DNA from: Nocardioides renjunii
Lineage (GTDB): Bacteria > Actinomycetota > Actinomycetes > Propionibacteriales > Nocardioidaceae
NCBI RefSeq assembly: GCF_034661175.1
Contig: NZ_CP141058.1
Coordinates: 2,480,001-2,544,000, forward strand
Length of the DNA stretch: 64,000 nt
Direction: 5' to 3'
A program made the translations under genes and the position numbers. Under the pieces are notes generated by a model. It was not told where the DNA came from. It saw nothing but the letters and a program-made list of their open reading frames with translations, and did no database searches. Shown one piece after another: positions 7,577 to 16,183 of this stretch; position 1 is the first letter of the stretch, and the number at the start of each line of letters is the position of its first letter.

Positions 7577-8728
7577 TCAGCCGCCGAGGCTGCGCAGCCG
7601 CTCGGAGTCACGCTCGGGCGACGTGAGCGGCTGCCGCTCGAGGACGAGCATGGCCCGGTCGTCGTCGCCGCGGGGCACCTGCTTGAGGACGCGCTGCGGC
7701 ATGCCGGTGAAGCCGCGGGCGTCCACCGCCTGCAGGGCCACCTGGCGCAGCCAGTCGATCCCGTCGTCGAGGTCGCGGTCGGTCCTCTCGATGACCCCGT
7801 CGGTGTAGAACATCAGCGCCTCCCCGGGACGCAGCCGCCCCCTGCTCGGGGTGAACTCGGCCTCGTCGATGACGCCCAGCGCCATCCCGCGCGCGTTGTC
7901 GACCGCCCAGCCGCGCTGGCCCAGGTGCCAGTGCAGCGCGGGCGGGTGGCCCGCGCTGGTGATGGTGTAGTCACCGGTCACCAGGTCGATCTTGATGTGC
8001 ACCGCCGTGGCCAGCGACTCGTCCGACTCCTGGCGGAGGAGGAAGTGGTTGGCCGCCGCCATGAGCTCGGCCGGCGGCAGGGCACCGATGAGGCCGCCGA
8101 GGGCCCCGGCGAACTGCAGCGCCTGGGGACCCACCGACGTGCCCTTCCCGCACACGTCGACCAGCGCCATCTCCAGCCAGCGGCCCTCCCGGAGGTCGGC
8201 CACGAGGAAGTCGCCGGCATAGCTGGGGCCGTTGGCGGTGATCGTCGCCGACTCCGAGCGCCACCCGTTGGGCAACGAGGGCACGACGCCCTGGCGCTGC
8301 AGCCGGTCGCGCAGCTGGGTGAGGACGGCCTCGCTGAGGGCCATCGGCAACCCGGAGCGCTGCCGGCTCGACTGGTGGATCGCCACGATGACGGCCAGCG
8401 CGAAGATCAGCAGCGCCGACGTCCGGCTCGCGGTCGCGAAGTCGCTCTCCACCGAGGTGTAGCCCGCGGCGGCGCTCAGCACCGCCACCAGCAGCAGCAG
8501 CGGCACGAACCGCAGCAGCATGGTGCCGACCATGAGGAAGAGGAACCACAGCGACACGGGCACGACGACCTCGGCCACCGCTCCGACGCCCACGGACGCC
8601 ACGACGAGCGCCACGAGGAGCGTCAGCAGGAACGCCTGGCTCCCCCGTGAGCCGGTGCGCCAGCCCTCGACGCGCTGCCGGACGTACGTCGAGGTACCAC
8701 GGACCACGGTTCCCCAGGCGTTCGACAC
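7577..8728 (-). CDS. membrane-anchored SpoIIE-type PP2C serine/threonine phosphatase
   Basis: About 383 residues from the GTG at 8728. Longer reading up to 8899 would overlap the divergent hydrolase gene and has no conserved content. Three to four hydrophobic segments (FLLTLLVALVVASVGVGAV, VVVPVSLWFLFLMVGTMLL, FVPLLLLVAVLSAAAGY, LLIFALAVIVAI) precede a PPM/SpoIIE catalytic domain with SYAGDFLVADL, MALVDVCGKG, ITSAGHPPALHW, LMFYTDGVIE and a C-terminal DDRAML, which carry the metal-binding acidic residues. It should dephosphorylate phospho-Ser/Thr on a partner, typically an anti-sigma-factor antagonist. No such partner is encoded nearby. The exact start is uncertain. Confidence 0.85.
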   Translation of the reverse strand: MSNAWGTVVRGTSTYVRQRVEGWRTGSRGSQAFLLTLLVALVVASVGVGAVAEVVVPVSLWFLFLMVGTMLLRFVPLLLLVAVLSAAAGYTSVESDFATASRTSALLIFALAVIVAIHQSSRQRSGLPMALSEAVLTQLRDRLQRQGVVPSLPNGWRSESATITANGPSYAGDFLVADLREGRWLEMALVDVCGKGTSVGPQALQFAGALGGLIGALPPAELMAAANHFLLRQESDESLATAVHIKIDLVTGDYTITSAGHPPALHWHLGQRGWAVDNARGMALGVIDEAEFTPSRGRLRPGEALMFYTDGVIERTDRDLDDGIDWLRQVALQAVDARGFTGMPQRVLKQVPRGDDDRAMLVLERQPLTSPERDSERLRSLGG

Positions 8729-8832
8729 CAGCGAAGGGTAGGTCGACCCCCTCGGACGGCGGGGACTAATGGGAGAACTGTTACCTGCTGGTGCTCGAGC
8801 AGCGTGTCGGGGCGGATCGGTAGGGTGCGGCC

Positions 8833-9864
8833 ATGCCCCTGCCGCAGCAGGCCGACGTCCTCGGGCCTGACTTCCGGGTGGAGACCTTCTCCCTCCCACC
8901 GGACGACGAGGGCCCGGTCGTCGCCACCCTCGTGACGCTCGAGCCCGCGCGTCCCCACGGGCGCGCCGTCCTCCACGTCCACGGCTTCGCGGACTACTTC
9001 TTCCACGCCGAGTACGCCCGGTGGTGGGCCGACCGCGGCTACACCTTCTACGCCCTCGACCTCCGCAAGTACGGCCGGTCCCTGCGCGACCACCAGACGC
9101 CGCACTTCATCACCGACCTCGGCGAGTACTTCGGCGAGATCGACCTGGCCTGGTGGCGCATCACCCAGCGCGACGGCCACCGCGAGGTCGTCGCGTCGGC
9201 GCACTCCACCGGTGGCCTCACCATGTCGCTGTGGGCCCAGGAGCGTCGCCCGGCTGAGCTGGTGGCCATGGTGCTCAACTCCCCGTGGTTCGACATGCAG
9301 GGCCCGAAGTGGTTGCGCGGCCGCGCCGCGCGGGTCGCGCTCGAGCGCGTGGGCAGCCGCCGTCCGCTGCAGGAGATCCCGCGCCGCACCAGCGACGTCT
9401 ACGGCCGGTCGCTGCACCGCGAGCACGGCGGCGAGTGGGACTACGACCTCGGGTGGAAGCCGCTGGAGTCGCGCCCGGTCCACGTCGGATGGCTCCGGGC
9501 CGTGCGCCGCGGCCACGCCCGGCTGCATGCGGGGCTGGACCTGGACTGCCCCACCCTGGTGCTGTCCTCGGCCCGGTCGTTCTTCGGCGAGCAGACGCTG
9601 GAGACCGCGACGACCCACGACATCGTCCTCGACGTCGAGCAGATCAGGCGATGGGCGTCGTCGGTGGGCCGGCACGTCACCTCGGTCGCGCTCGAGGGCG
9701 CCATGCACGACATCGTCCTGTCGCGTCCGGAGGTGCGCGCGACGGCGTACGACGTCATCGACCGGTGGCTGGCCGCATGGGTCGGGACGGGCTCGACGAG
9801 CCTCGCCTCAGACGAGCAGCACGAGCAGCGCGGCGAGGCCCACGACGGCGATCACGGCGCGTAG
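8833..9864 (+). CDS. alpha/beta hydrolase (monoacylglycerol lipase-like)
   Basis: 343 residues. AVLHVHGFADY (oxyanion-hole region, about 45-55) and the nucleophile elbow AHSTGG (Ser125) fit the serine aminopeptidase/lysophospholipase (Hydrolase_4) group. The C-terminal ALEGAMHDIVLSRPEVR supplies the catalytic His, and a strand-6 Asp is likely in the LDLDCPTLVL to ARSFFG region. The first small residue of the usual GxSxG is Ala here. No signal peptide. TAGGGT (8821-8826) ends 6 nt before the ATG, so it is probably leaderless. The tail is low-complexity (DEQHEQRGEAHDGDHG) and overlaps the convergent TauE gene by 57 nt. Confidence 0.88.
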   Translation: MPLPQQADVLGPDFRVETFSLPPDDEGPVVATLVTLEPARPHGRAVLHVHGFADYFFHAEYARWWADRGYTFYALDLRKYGRSLRDHQTPHFITDLGEYFGEIDLAWWRITQRDGHREVVASAHSTGGLTMSLWAQERRPAELVAMVLNSPWFDMQGPKWLRGRAARVALERVGSRRPLQEIPRRTSDVYGRSLHREHGGEWDYDLGWKPLESRPVHVGWLRAVRRGHARLHAGLDLDCPTLVLSSARSFFGEQTLETATTHDIVLDVEQIRRWASSVGRHVTSVALEGAMHDIVLSRPEVRATAYDVIDRWLAAWVGTGSTSLASDEQHEQRGEAHDGDHGA

Positions 9865-10569
9865 CAGGGCCGGCGGGAGGCGCCGGCCGACCGTCGCGCC
9901 GATCTGGCCGCCGACGACCGAGCCGAGGGCGATCAGCCCGGCGACGACCCAGTCGACGTCCGCGACGGCGATGAACACCAGCGCGGCCACGGCGTTCACG
10001 ACCAGGGCGAGGACGTTCTTGGTCGCGGTGTGGCGCTGGATCGAGTCGGCCACGCCGATGCCGAGCACCGCCATGAGCAGGACGCCCTGGGCGGCGCCGA
10101 AGTAGCCGCCGTAGACACCGGTGACCGCGACGGCGGGCCACACCCACCACACGCCGTGGTCCGGGATGCCGCCGCGCGTCGCCGCCCGGGCGGCGACGCT
10201 GCGCTGGATCCACGGTCCGAGGACCACCAGCAGGACGCCGAGCGAGATGAGCGCCGGCACGATGGTGTCGAACGCCGCGGACGGCAGCCACAGCAGGAGC
10301 AGGGCGCCGACGATGCCGCCGAGCAGCGACGCCGAGCCCAGCCGGACGACCCGTGAGCGCTGGCCGGCGAGCTCGCGCCGGTAGCCGACGACCCCCGACA
10401 GGCTGCCCGGCACCAGGCCGACCGTGTTGCTCACGTTGGCCGTGACCGGGGGCACGCCGAACGCCAGCAGGGTCGGGAACGTGATCAACGTCCCCGACCC
10501 CACCACCGTGTTGATGGTGCCGGCCGCCACTCCCGCGAGGGCGACCAGCACGGCTTCGATCGGACTCAC
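9808..10569 (-). CDS. TauE/SafE family permease (sulfite/organic anion exporter)
   Basis: 253 residues, essentially all membrane: seven to eight hydrophobic segments with the family repeats AGTINTVVGSGTLITFPTLLAFG near the N-terminus and YGGYFGAAQGVLLM in the second half, plus the C-terminal GGQIGATVGRRLPPALLR. Members move sulfite, sulfoacetate or related anions across the membrane. The substrate is not predictable here. The GTG start (10569) overlaps the stomatin stop in a GTGA junction, so it is translated with the stomatin/NfeD unit. The 3' end overlaps the hydrolase gene. Confidence 0.9.
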   Translation of the reverse strand: MSPIEAVLVALAGVAAGTINTVVGSGTLITFPTLLAFGVPPVTANVSNTVGLVPGSLSGVVGYRRELAGQRSRVVRLGSASLLGGIVGALLLLWLPSAAFDTIVPALISLGVLLVVLGPWIQRSVAARAATRGGIPDHGVWWVWPAVAVTGVYGGYFGAAQGVLLMAVLGIGVADSIQRHTATKNVLALVVNAVAALVFIAVADVDWVVAGLIALGSVVGGQIGATVGRRLPPALLRAVIAVVGLAALLVLLV

Positions 10570-11747
10570 TGGCCGGCGGGTGCCCCCGGACCGGTCGCGT
10601 CGGTGCTGCCGACCGGCGGGTCGGCCGGGCCCGACAGCGGGTCGGGCTCGGTGGCCGTCGCCGCCGGGTCGATCGAGCGCGCCGTCCGGCCCGGGCGCGC
10701 TGCCCTCTCCGCTGCGGCGATCGCCTCCTGCACCGCCTCGTTGGTCGCCCGGGTCTCGGCGTCGTCCGACCCGCGGGGCAGCTGGGGCTCGGACGCGCCC
10801 ATGTCCACGCGGGTGCGCGGGGTCGCGTCCCGCGGGATGCCGGCGATCTCGTGGATGGACGAGCCGAGGCCCTCCATCGCCTTGGTGATCTCGGAGGGGA
10901 TGACCCACACCTTGTTGGCGCTGCCCTCGGCGATCTTCGGCATCATCTGGAGGTACTGGTAGGCGAGCAGCGACTGGTCGGGCTGGCCGTCGTGGATGGC
11001 CTGGAAGACCGTCTGGATGGCCTGTCCCTCACCCTGGGCGCGGAGGATGGCGGCCTCGCGGTCCGCCTGGGCGCGCAGGATCAGCGACTCCCGGTCACCC
11101 TCGGCGTTGAGGATGGCCGACTGCTTGTTGCCCTCGGCGGTCAGGATCGCCGACTGGCGCTGACCCTCGGCGGTGAGGATGAGCGCGCGCTTGTCGCGGT
11201 CGGCGCGCATCTGCTTCTCCATCGCGTCCTTGATCGACGGCGGCGGGTCGATCCCCTTGATCTCGACGCGGTTGACGCGGATGCCCCACTTGCCGGTGGC
11301 CTCGTCGAGCACGCCCCTCAGGCCGGTGTTGATCTCGTCGCGGCTGGTGAGCGTCTGCTCCAGGTCCATGCCGCCCACGATGTTGCGCAAGGTCGTCATG
11401 GTGAGCTGCTCGACCGCCTGGATGTAGTTGGCGATCTCGTAGGTCGCGGTCACCGGGTCGGTCACCTGGAAGTAGATGACGGTGTCGATGGACACCACCA
11501 GGTTGTCCTCGGTGATCACCGGCTGCGGTGGGAAGCTCACGACCTGCTCACGCAGGTCGATGAGGTAGCGCACCTTGTCGATGAACGGCACGACGATGTT
11601 GAGCCCGGCCGGCAGCGTCCCCTTGTACTTGCCGAAGCGCTCGACGATGCCGGCACGCGCCTGGGGCACGATGCGGACCGTCTTGGCGAGCATGACGACG
11701 ACGAACAGGACGACGAGCAGGAACAGGACGAGCAAGGCTGTCGTCAC
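10566..11747 (-). CDS. stomatin/prohibitin (SPFH/band 7) family membrane protein
   Basis: 393 residues from GTG 11747, chosen for the purine-rich GGGGGA just upstream. One N-terminal membrane anchor (TALLVLFLLVVLFVVVMLA) is followed by the SPFH domain (VRIVPQARAGIVERFGKYKGTLPAGLNIVVPFID, LDEATGKWGIRVNRVEIKGIDPP). Next come heptad-like repeats of the type ILTAEGxxQSAILxAEG/LILRAQADREA, which form the oligomerising coiled coil. It should form membrane microdomain scaffolds. It lies directly downstream of an NfeD gene, the classic partner, and upstream of a TauE permease with a GTGA overlap. The C-terminal 80 residues are low-complexity and acidic/Pro-rich. Confidence 0.93.
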   Translation of the reverse strand: MTTALLVLFLLVVLFVVVMLAKTVRIVPQARAGIVERFGKYKGTLPAGLNIVVPFIDKVRYLIDLREQVVSFPPQPVITEDNLVVSIDTVIYFQVTDPVTATYEIANYIQAVEQLTMTTLRNIVGGMDLEQTLTSRDEINTGLRGVLDEATGKWGIRVNRVEIKGIDPPPSIKDAMEKQMRADRDKRALILTAEGQRQSAILTAEGNKQSAILNAEGDRESLILRAQADREAAILRAQGEGQAIQTVFQAIHDGQPDQSLLAYQYLQMMPKIAEGSANKVWVIPSEITKAMEGLGSSIHEIAGIPRDATPRTRVDMGASEPQLPRGSDDAETRATNEAVQEAIAAAERAARPGRTARSIDPAATATEPDPLSGPADPPVGSTDATGPGAPAGQ

Positions 11748-11754
11748 TGGTCTC

Positions 11755-11816
11755 CCCCGATCTTGTTGTGGCGTGGTGGTGGTGTGGCGCGGTGGTGCGG
11801 CGTGGTGGTGTGCTCG
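11755..11816. repeat. TGG/CACC low-complexity spacer
   Basis: The gap between the NfeD and stomatin genes is almost entirely GGTGGTG/GGTGTGG-type sequence on the plus strand (CACCAC on the coding strand). It has no conserved hexamers and no coding capacity in keeping with its neighbours. It would lie in the NfeD-stomatin mRNA. Confidence 0.6.
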
Positions 11817-11817
11817 C

Positions 11818-12279
11818 TCAGGGCTCGAGCGTGCCCACCGGGTGGACGTAGGCCGTCGCACCCTTGATCTCGAACACCTCGACGGTCTCCCCCGGGGCGA
11901 TCCGCAGGTGCTCGTCGTAGGGCAGCGCGCTCCAGATCTCGCCGCCGATCTTGATCCGGCCCGGCGTCAGGCCGGTGATCTCGGCGGTCACCATGCCGCG
12001 GGTGCCGACGAGCTTGCCGTGGCCCAGGGAGAGCTCGGGTCCGCTGTGCAGGCGCTTGACGAACGCCGGGCGGACGAACGCCACCATCGCGACGGACGCA
12101 CCGAGGGCGACGAGGACCTGCACGACGACGGGCAGCCCGATGAGGGCGGCGACCATGCCGACGACGGCACCGGCAGCCAGCATCGCGAGGATCAGGTCCA
12201 GGCTGAACATCTCGGCGACGCCGAGCGCGATCGACAGCGCCAGCCAGGTCTCCCAGAGATGGTCGCGGATCCAGTCCAT
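11818..12279 (-). CDS. NfeD family protein
   Basis: 153 residues. Three hydrophobic segments (WLALSIALGVAEMFSLDLILAMLAAGAVVGMVAALI, VVVQVLVALGASVAMVAFV) are followed by a C-terminal OB-fold NfeD domain (VGTRGMVTAEITG, GRIKIGGEIWSAL, IAPGETVEVFEIKGATAYV). NfeD proteins partner with SPFH proteins, and the stomatin gene follows on the same strand. This is the short form without the ClpP-like protease domain. TAGGGT ends 6 nt before the ATG (12279), so it is probably the leaderless first gene of the NfeD-stomatin-TauE unit. Confidence 0.93.
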   Translation of the reverse strand: MDWIRDHLWETWLALSIALGVAEMFSLDLILAMLAAGAVVGMVAALIGLPVVVQVLVALGASVAMVAFVRPAFVKRLHSGPELSLGHGKLVGTRGMVTAEITGLTPGRIKIGGEIWSALPYDEHLRIAPGETVEVFEIKGATAYVHPVGTLEP

Positions 12280-12296
12280 GGCTCGACCCTATCCAG

Positions 12297-13103
12297 TCAG
12301 GTGGAGGACGGGCGGTGGGCCGGCCGACGCCGCGCGGCGAACCTGTCGTCGGCGCGGCTGAGCAGCAGCGGCATGCCGAACGTCTCGGACAACGTCTCGG
12401 CGGTGACGACGTCCTCCACCGGTCCCGAGTCGACCACCCGGCCGTCCCGCAGCAGGAGGGCGTGGGTGAATCCCGGCGGGATCTCCTCGACGTGGTGGGA
12501 GACGAGGACGGTGGCCGGCGAGTCGGGGTCGAGGGCGAGCTCGGACAGCGTCGCGACGAGGTCCTCCCGGCCGCCGAGGTCCAACCCGGCGGCGGGCTCG
12601 TCGAGGAGCAGCAGCTCGGGGTCGGTCATCAGCGCCCGGGCGATCTGCACCCGCTTGCGCTCGCCCTCGCTGAGGGTGCCGAACGTGCGGTCCGCGAGGT
12701 GGCTCGCGCCCATCTCGCCCAGCAGCTCGCGGGCCCGGTCGTGGTCGAGGTCGGCGTAATCCTCGCGCCACCGGCCCACCACGCCGTAGGACGCCGAGAC
12801 CACCACGTCGAGGACGTGCTCGCTGCGCGGGATGCGGTCGGCGAGCGCGGCGCTGGTGAGACCGATCCGCGGGCGGAGGTCGAAGACGTCCGTGGTGCCG
12901 AGCACCTCGTCGAGGATGCCCGCGACGCCGGAGGTCGGGTGCAGCTGTGCGGCGGCCACCTGCAGCAGGGTCGTCTTGCCGGCGCCGTTGGGGCCGAGGA
13001 CCACCCAGCGCTCGTCCTCCTCGACCTCCCAGGACACGTCGTCGAGCAGCAGCGACTGCCCACGCCGCACCGTGACCCCTGCGAACTCGATGACGGCGAC
13101 CAC
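12297..13103 (-). CDS. ABC transporter ATP-binding protein (ModF/PhrA-like, no permease nearby)
   Basis: 268 residues with Walker A GPNGAGKTT, signature LSEGERKR, Walker B ELLLLDEP and the switch His in VLVSHHVEE. The sequence style (IEFAGVTVRRGQSLLLDDVSWEVEEDERW, short DALGTTDVFDLRPRIG Q-loop region) matches the cytoplasmic ABC ATPases annotated as molybdate-type. No permease or binding-protein gene is adjacent, so transport is not supported by context. The GTG start at 13103 is preceded by TAGGGT with a 6-nt spacer. It is divergent from the hypothetical gene at 13182, whose -10 also sits within this 78-bp gap. Confidence 0.88.
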   Translation of the reverse strand: MVAVIEFAGVTVRRGQSLLLDDVSWEVEEDERWVVLGPNGAGKTTLLQVAAAQLHPTSGVAGILDEVLGTTDVFDLRPRIGLTSAALADRIPRSEHVLDVVVSASYGVVGRWREDYADLDHDRARELLGEMGASHLADRTFGTLSEGERKRVQIARALMTDPELLLLDEPAAGLDLGGREDLVATLSELALDPDSPATVLVSHHVEEIPPGFTHALLLRDGRVVDSGPVEDVVTAETLSETFGMPLLLSRADDRFAARRRPAHRPSST

Positions 13104-13181
13104 GGCCTCACCCTATCCAGCACCGGTCGCGTCGCCGGCCCTGACACGGCGGGGCCGGCACGGCGAGTAGCCTCGCCCCCG

Positions 13182-13904
13182 ATGTCGTCCTCATCGCCCG
13201 GTCCGGGCACCGGCCTGCCGCACGCGGCGACCCTGGCGTGGTGGCTCACGGCCTGGCTGCGCGGCCACGAGCAGACCGACCACGTCCTCGACGCGCTCGC
13301 CGACGACGTGCACCTCATGGCGGGCGGGTCGGCGCTGGACCTGCTCACCCACTCGCGCGGGACCGGGGCGTCGTACGCCGGCCTGGCCCTGCCGGTCGAG
13401 GGCGACCTGCTGGGACTGGGCGGCCCGCGCGACTTCAACGCCGCGGCGCTCGAGGCGGGGCAGGCCGTCGTGGTCGGCGACCTCGGCCTGGTGCCCCTCG
13501 AGCAGGGCGAGACCGTCCAGTGGCAGGCGCTCCCCGCCGCGCGCCGACAGCTCCCCGACGTCGGCGAGGCCGACCGGTCGCTGCGCGAGACGCTCCTCCG
13601 CGCCGCCGGGGACCTCGCGGACCTCGACGTGGCGCGCTGGCGACCGGAGGCGGCCGACGCGCTGATGAACCTGCACCGCCGTCCGGCCCTCGACGCACCG
13701 CTCGGCACGCCGCCGCGCTGCGTCGACCTCGCGGCCCGGGGGCTCCAGGCGTGGGCCATCGTGGACCTCGCCCTCGCGGACGACGGCGGGGCGCTGTCGT
13801 CGTACGAGGTCGAGCAGCGCCGCGGGCTCCTGCAGCCGCTGGGGCGGGCGGCGCGGCGCGCGGTCGTCGCCGCCTGCTCGCCCGAGGTGTGGCCCGACCG
13901 GTGA
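13182..13904 (+). CDS. conserved hypothetical protein
   Basis: 240 residues. I do not recognise a characterised family. It is soluble, without signal peptide or membrane segment, acidic and Ala/Leu/Asp-rich. Stretches such as HAATLAWWLTAWLRG, LGGPRDFNAAALEAGQAVVVGDLGLVP and DLAARGLQAWAIVDLAL look like a folded, conserved actinobacterial protein, and a Thr-Arg-Ala-Ser-rich tail is absent. TAGCCT (13168-13173) ends 8 nt before the ATG, so it is probably leaderless and monocistronic. A perfect GC palindrome follows its stop. Confidence 0.75.
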   Translation: MSSSSPGPGTGLPHAATLAWWLTAWLRGHEQTDHVLDALADDVHLMAGGSALDLLTHSRGTGASYAGLALPVEGDLLGLGGPRDFNAAALEAGQAVVVGDLGLVPLEQGETVQWQALPAARRQLPDVGEADRSLRETLLRAAGDLADLDVARWRPEAADALMNLHRRPALDAPLGTPPRCVDLAARGLQAWAIVDLALADDGGALSSYEVEQRRGLLQPLGRAARRAVVAACSPEVWPDR

Positions 13905-13916
13905 CGGCTCACCGGT

Positions 13917-13933
13917 GACCGGCCGGGCCGGTC
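13917..13933. terminator. GC palindrome between convergent genes
   Basis: GACCGGCC, one central G, then GGCCGGTC: a perfect 8-bp inverted repeat 13 nt after one stop and 11 nt before the other. There is no T tract. The very short centre would force a cruciform or a looser hairpin, so termination is only suggested by position. Confidence 0.35.
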
Positions 13934-13943
13934 AGGTCGGCCG

Positions 13944-14300
13944 TCAGGCCGAGGCCCACACCCCGAGCACGTTGCCGCTCGGGTCGGTGAACTCGAAGCG
14001 CCGACCGCCGGGGAACTCGTAGGGCCCCGCGGCCACGGTGCCGCCCGCCGCCTCGACGGCCGTCACCGTGGCGTCGAGGTCGTCGGAGAAGAGCAGCACG
14101 AGCGGTCCGCCCGGACCGGGCGTGCCGGTGGCGTTGAGGCCGCCGACCTCCCCGTCGCCCGAGGCCGCGCGGATGCCGGAATAGGTGGGCCCGTAGTCGT
14201 TGAAGGCCCAGCCGAAGGCCTGCTCGTAGAACGAGCGGGCGACGGACAGGTCGCTGACGTTGATCTCGACGTAGTCGATGGTGTGGTGGACGCTGGTCAT
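13944..14300 (-). CDS. VOC (glyoxalase/bleomycin-resistance) family protein
   Basis: 118 residues forming two beta-alpha-beta-beta-beta units: HHTIDYVEINVSDLSVARSFYEQAFGWAF, then VLLFSDDLDATVTAVEAAGGTVAAGPYEFPGGRRFEFTDPSGNVLGVWA. These are typical of the small VOC superfamily proteins, which include metal-dependent lyases, dioxygenases and drug-binding proteins. The expected metal-site residues are partly present (His near the N-terminus, Glu in FEFTDPSGN). No substrate can be assigned. TAGCGT ends 6 nt before the ATG. Confidence 0.88.
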   Translation of the reverse strand: MTSVHHTIDYVEINVSDLSVARSFYEQAFGWAFNDYGPTYSGIRAASGDGEVGGLNATGTPGPGGPLVLLFSDDLDATVTAVEAAGGTVAAGPYEFPGGRRFEFTDPSGNVLGVWASA

Positions 14301-14361
14301 GGCCCGACGCTAGGGCGGGGCACCGACAGTCACCACCGAGGTGCGGACGCCGGGGCCGCGG

Positions 14362-14799
14362 TCAGCCGCCGTACTGCCCGGAGCCGTAGGGGGCGGCCGG
14401 CGGGGGCGGCGGGTAGCCGCCGGCGGCTCCCGCGTGCTTGGGGTTCGGTCCCCACTGGTTGTCCGGCTTGGAGTCGGTGCAGAACCAGACGATGAGGATG
14501 ATCCAGCCGATGAGCGGGATGAGGCCGAGCAGGATCCACCAGCCGCTCCGGCCGGTGTCGTGCAGGCGCCGCACGCCGACCGCCAGCGAGGGCAGGAGCA
14601 GGGCCAGCGCACCGAGGGTGTTGAACAAGCCGCCGGTGCTGTCGTCGTAGCCGGTGCCGAGGATCGCGTCGAGGATGCTCGTGACGATCCCGACGAGGAA
14701 GTTGAACAGCGCGAAGTACCAGTACTCCGAGCGGCGTGCCCGCCCCGAGAAGTCGACGTACTTGGACAAGCACGTGCGGACCGCTGTCATGAAGTCCAT
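14362..14799 (-). CDS. DUF805 membrane protein
   Basis: 145 residues. The DUF805 signature is clear: YVDFSGRARRSEYWYFALFN, then hydrophobic segments (FLVGIVTSILDAILGTGY, LGALALLLPSLAVGVRRLHDTGRSGWW, ILLGLIPLIGWIILIVWFC), and DSKPDNQWGPNPK. The tail is Pro/Gly/Tyr-rich (GGYPPPPPAAPYGSGQYGG). Function of the family is unknown. The ATG at 14799 follows AGGGGGAACAG, a normal Shine-Dalgarno, unlike many leaderless neighbours. It is divergent from serB across 166 bp that otherwise hold only promoter-like sequence. Confidence 0.88.
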   Translation of the reverse strand: MDFMTAVRTCLSKYVDFSGRARRSEYWYFALFNFLVGIVTSILDAILGTGYDDSTGGLFNTLGALALLLPSLAVGVRRLHDTGRSGWWILLGLIPLIGWIILIVWFCTDSKPDNQWGPNPKHAGAAGGYPPPPPAAPYGSGQYGG

Positions 14800-14965
14800 C
14801 TGTTCCCCCTGGTGGTGGGCGGCGCCTGGGACGCACCGCGACGTGAGCAACGTAGGGCAGCGACGGCTCCCCCGGCCAGCACCGGAGCCGGAGCGGCGTC
14901 GCCGAGCCCGGTGAGCGGACGGCGAGGACGCTAGACGCGTGAGCGGGGATAGCCTTCGTCGCACC

Positions 14966-16183
14966 ATGGAAGACGAGCCGAAGACCCTGCTGGTCACCCT
15001 CACGGGCAAGGACCGGCCCGGCGTCACCTCGGCGATCTTCGCCGCGCTCGCCGCAGCGCACGTCGAGGTCATCGACATCGAGCAGATCGTGCTCCGACGC
15101 CGGCTGGTGCTCGGCATCCTCGTCACCGCGCCGCGGGACTGGAAGAAGCTGCGCGACGTCATCGAGCGGACCGCGGCCGAGCTCGACATGACCGTCGACG
15201 TCGACCGGGGGGCCGGCGACAACCGGAGCCGGCGCGGCGAGCGGTCCCACATCACGATCATCGGCCACCCGCTGAAGGCGTCCGCGATGTCGGCGATCGC
15301 CGGCCGCATCGCCGACTCCGGCGCCAACATCGACAAGATCGAGCGGATGGCGCGCTACCCCGTCACCGCGATCGAGCTGCACGTCTCCGGTGCCCCGGCC
15401 GACACGCTGCGACCGCTGCTGGCGGTCGAGGCGGTCAAGCAGGGCATCGACCTCGCCGTGCAGCGCGACTCGCTGCACCGGCGCGGGATCCGGCTGATCG
15501 TCATGGACGTCGACTCCACGCTCGTGCAGGGCGAGGTCATCGAGATGCTCGCCGCGCACGCCGGCCAGGAGGCCGAGGTCGCCCGCGTCACCGAGGCGGC
15601 GATGCGGGGCGAGCTCGACTTCGAGCAGTCGCTGCGCGAGCGGGTCGCGCTGCTCGAGGGCGTGCCCGCGTCGGCGCTCGACGAGGTGTACGACTCCATC
15701 GTCCTGGCGCCCGGGGCGCGCACGATGGTGCGGACCCTGCGGCGGCTGGGCTACCGGTTCGCGATCGTCTCGGGCGGCTTCACGCAGGTCACCGACCGCC
15801 TCGCGGCCGACCTCGGCATCCACTTCGCGCGCGCCAACGAGCTCGAGATCGTGGACGGCCACCTCACCGGTCGCATCCTCGGCGAGGTGGTGGACCGGGC
15901 CGGCAAGGCGACGGCGCTGCGCGAGTTCGCCGCGGAGGTGGGCGTGCCGCTCGACGCGGTCATCGCCATCGGCGACGGCGCCAACGACCTCGACATGCTC
16001 AACGCGGCCGGCCTCGGCATCGCCTACAACGCCAAGCCGATGGTCCGCGACGCCGCGGACACCGCTGTCAACGTCCCCTACCTCGACGCGATCCTCTACC
16101 TGCTCGGCATCTCCCGCGAGCAGATCGAGGACGCCGACGCGGCCGCCGGCATCGTCACCCCGGCTCCCCCGCTGCCGGGCTGA
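14966..16183 (+). CDS. serB: phosphoserine phosphatase with N-terminal ACT domains
   Basis: 405 residues. It catalyses the last step of serine synthesis, phosphoserine to serine. Two ACT-like regions (LLVTLTGKDRPGVTSAIFAAL; SHITIIGHPLKASAMSAIAGRIADSGANID) precede a HAD domain with DVDST (nucleophile Asp181, acid Asp183), IVSGGF and GDGANDLDM. Serine feedback through the ACT domains is known for mycobacterial SerB2. The ATG at 14966 is chosen because TAGCCT (14950-14955) ends 10 nt upstream; a GTG 27 nt earlier adds only MSGDSLRRT, which looks like leader. The last 29 nt overlap the convergent methyltransferase gene. Confidence 0.95.
   Translation: MEDEPKTLLVTLTGKDRPGVTSAIFAALAAAHVEVIDIEQIVLRRRLVLGILVTAPRDWKKLRDVIERTAAELDMTVDVDRGAGDNRSRRGERSHITIIGHPLKASAMSAIAGRIADSGANIDKIERMARYPVTAIELHVSGAPADTLRPLLAVEAVKQGIDLAVQRDSLHRRGIRLIVMDVDSTLVQGEVIEMLAAHAGQEAEVARVTEAAMRGELDFEQSLRERVALLEGVPASALDEVYDSIVLAPGARTMVRTLRRLGYRFAIVSGGFTQVTDRLAADLGIHFARANELEIVDGHLTGRILGEVVDRAGKATALREFAAEVGVPLDAVIAIGDGANDLDMLNAAGLGIAYNAKPMVRDAADTAVNVPYLDAILYLLGISREQIEDADAAAGIVTPAPPLPG

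Noticed and set aside
14939..14965. GTG at 14939 as the serB start
   Set aside because: It would place the -10 candidate TAGCCT inside the coding sequence and adds residues not typical of SerB. ATG 14966 fits better.
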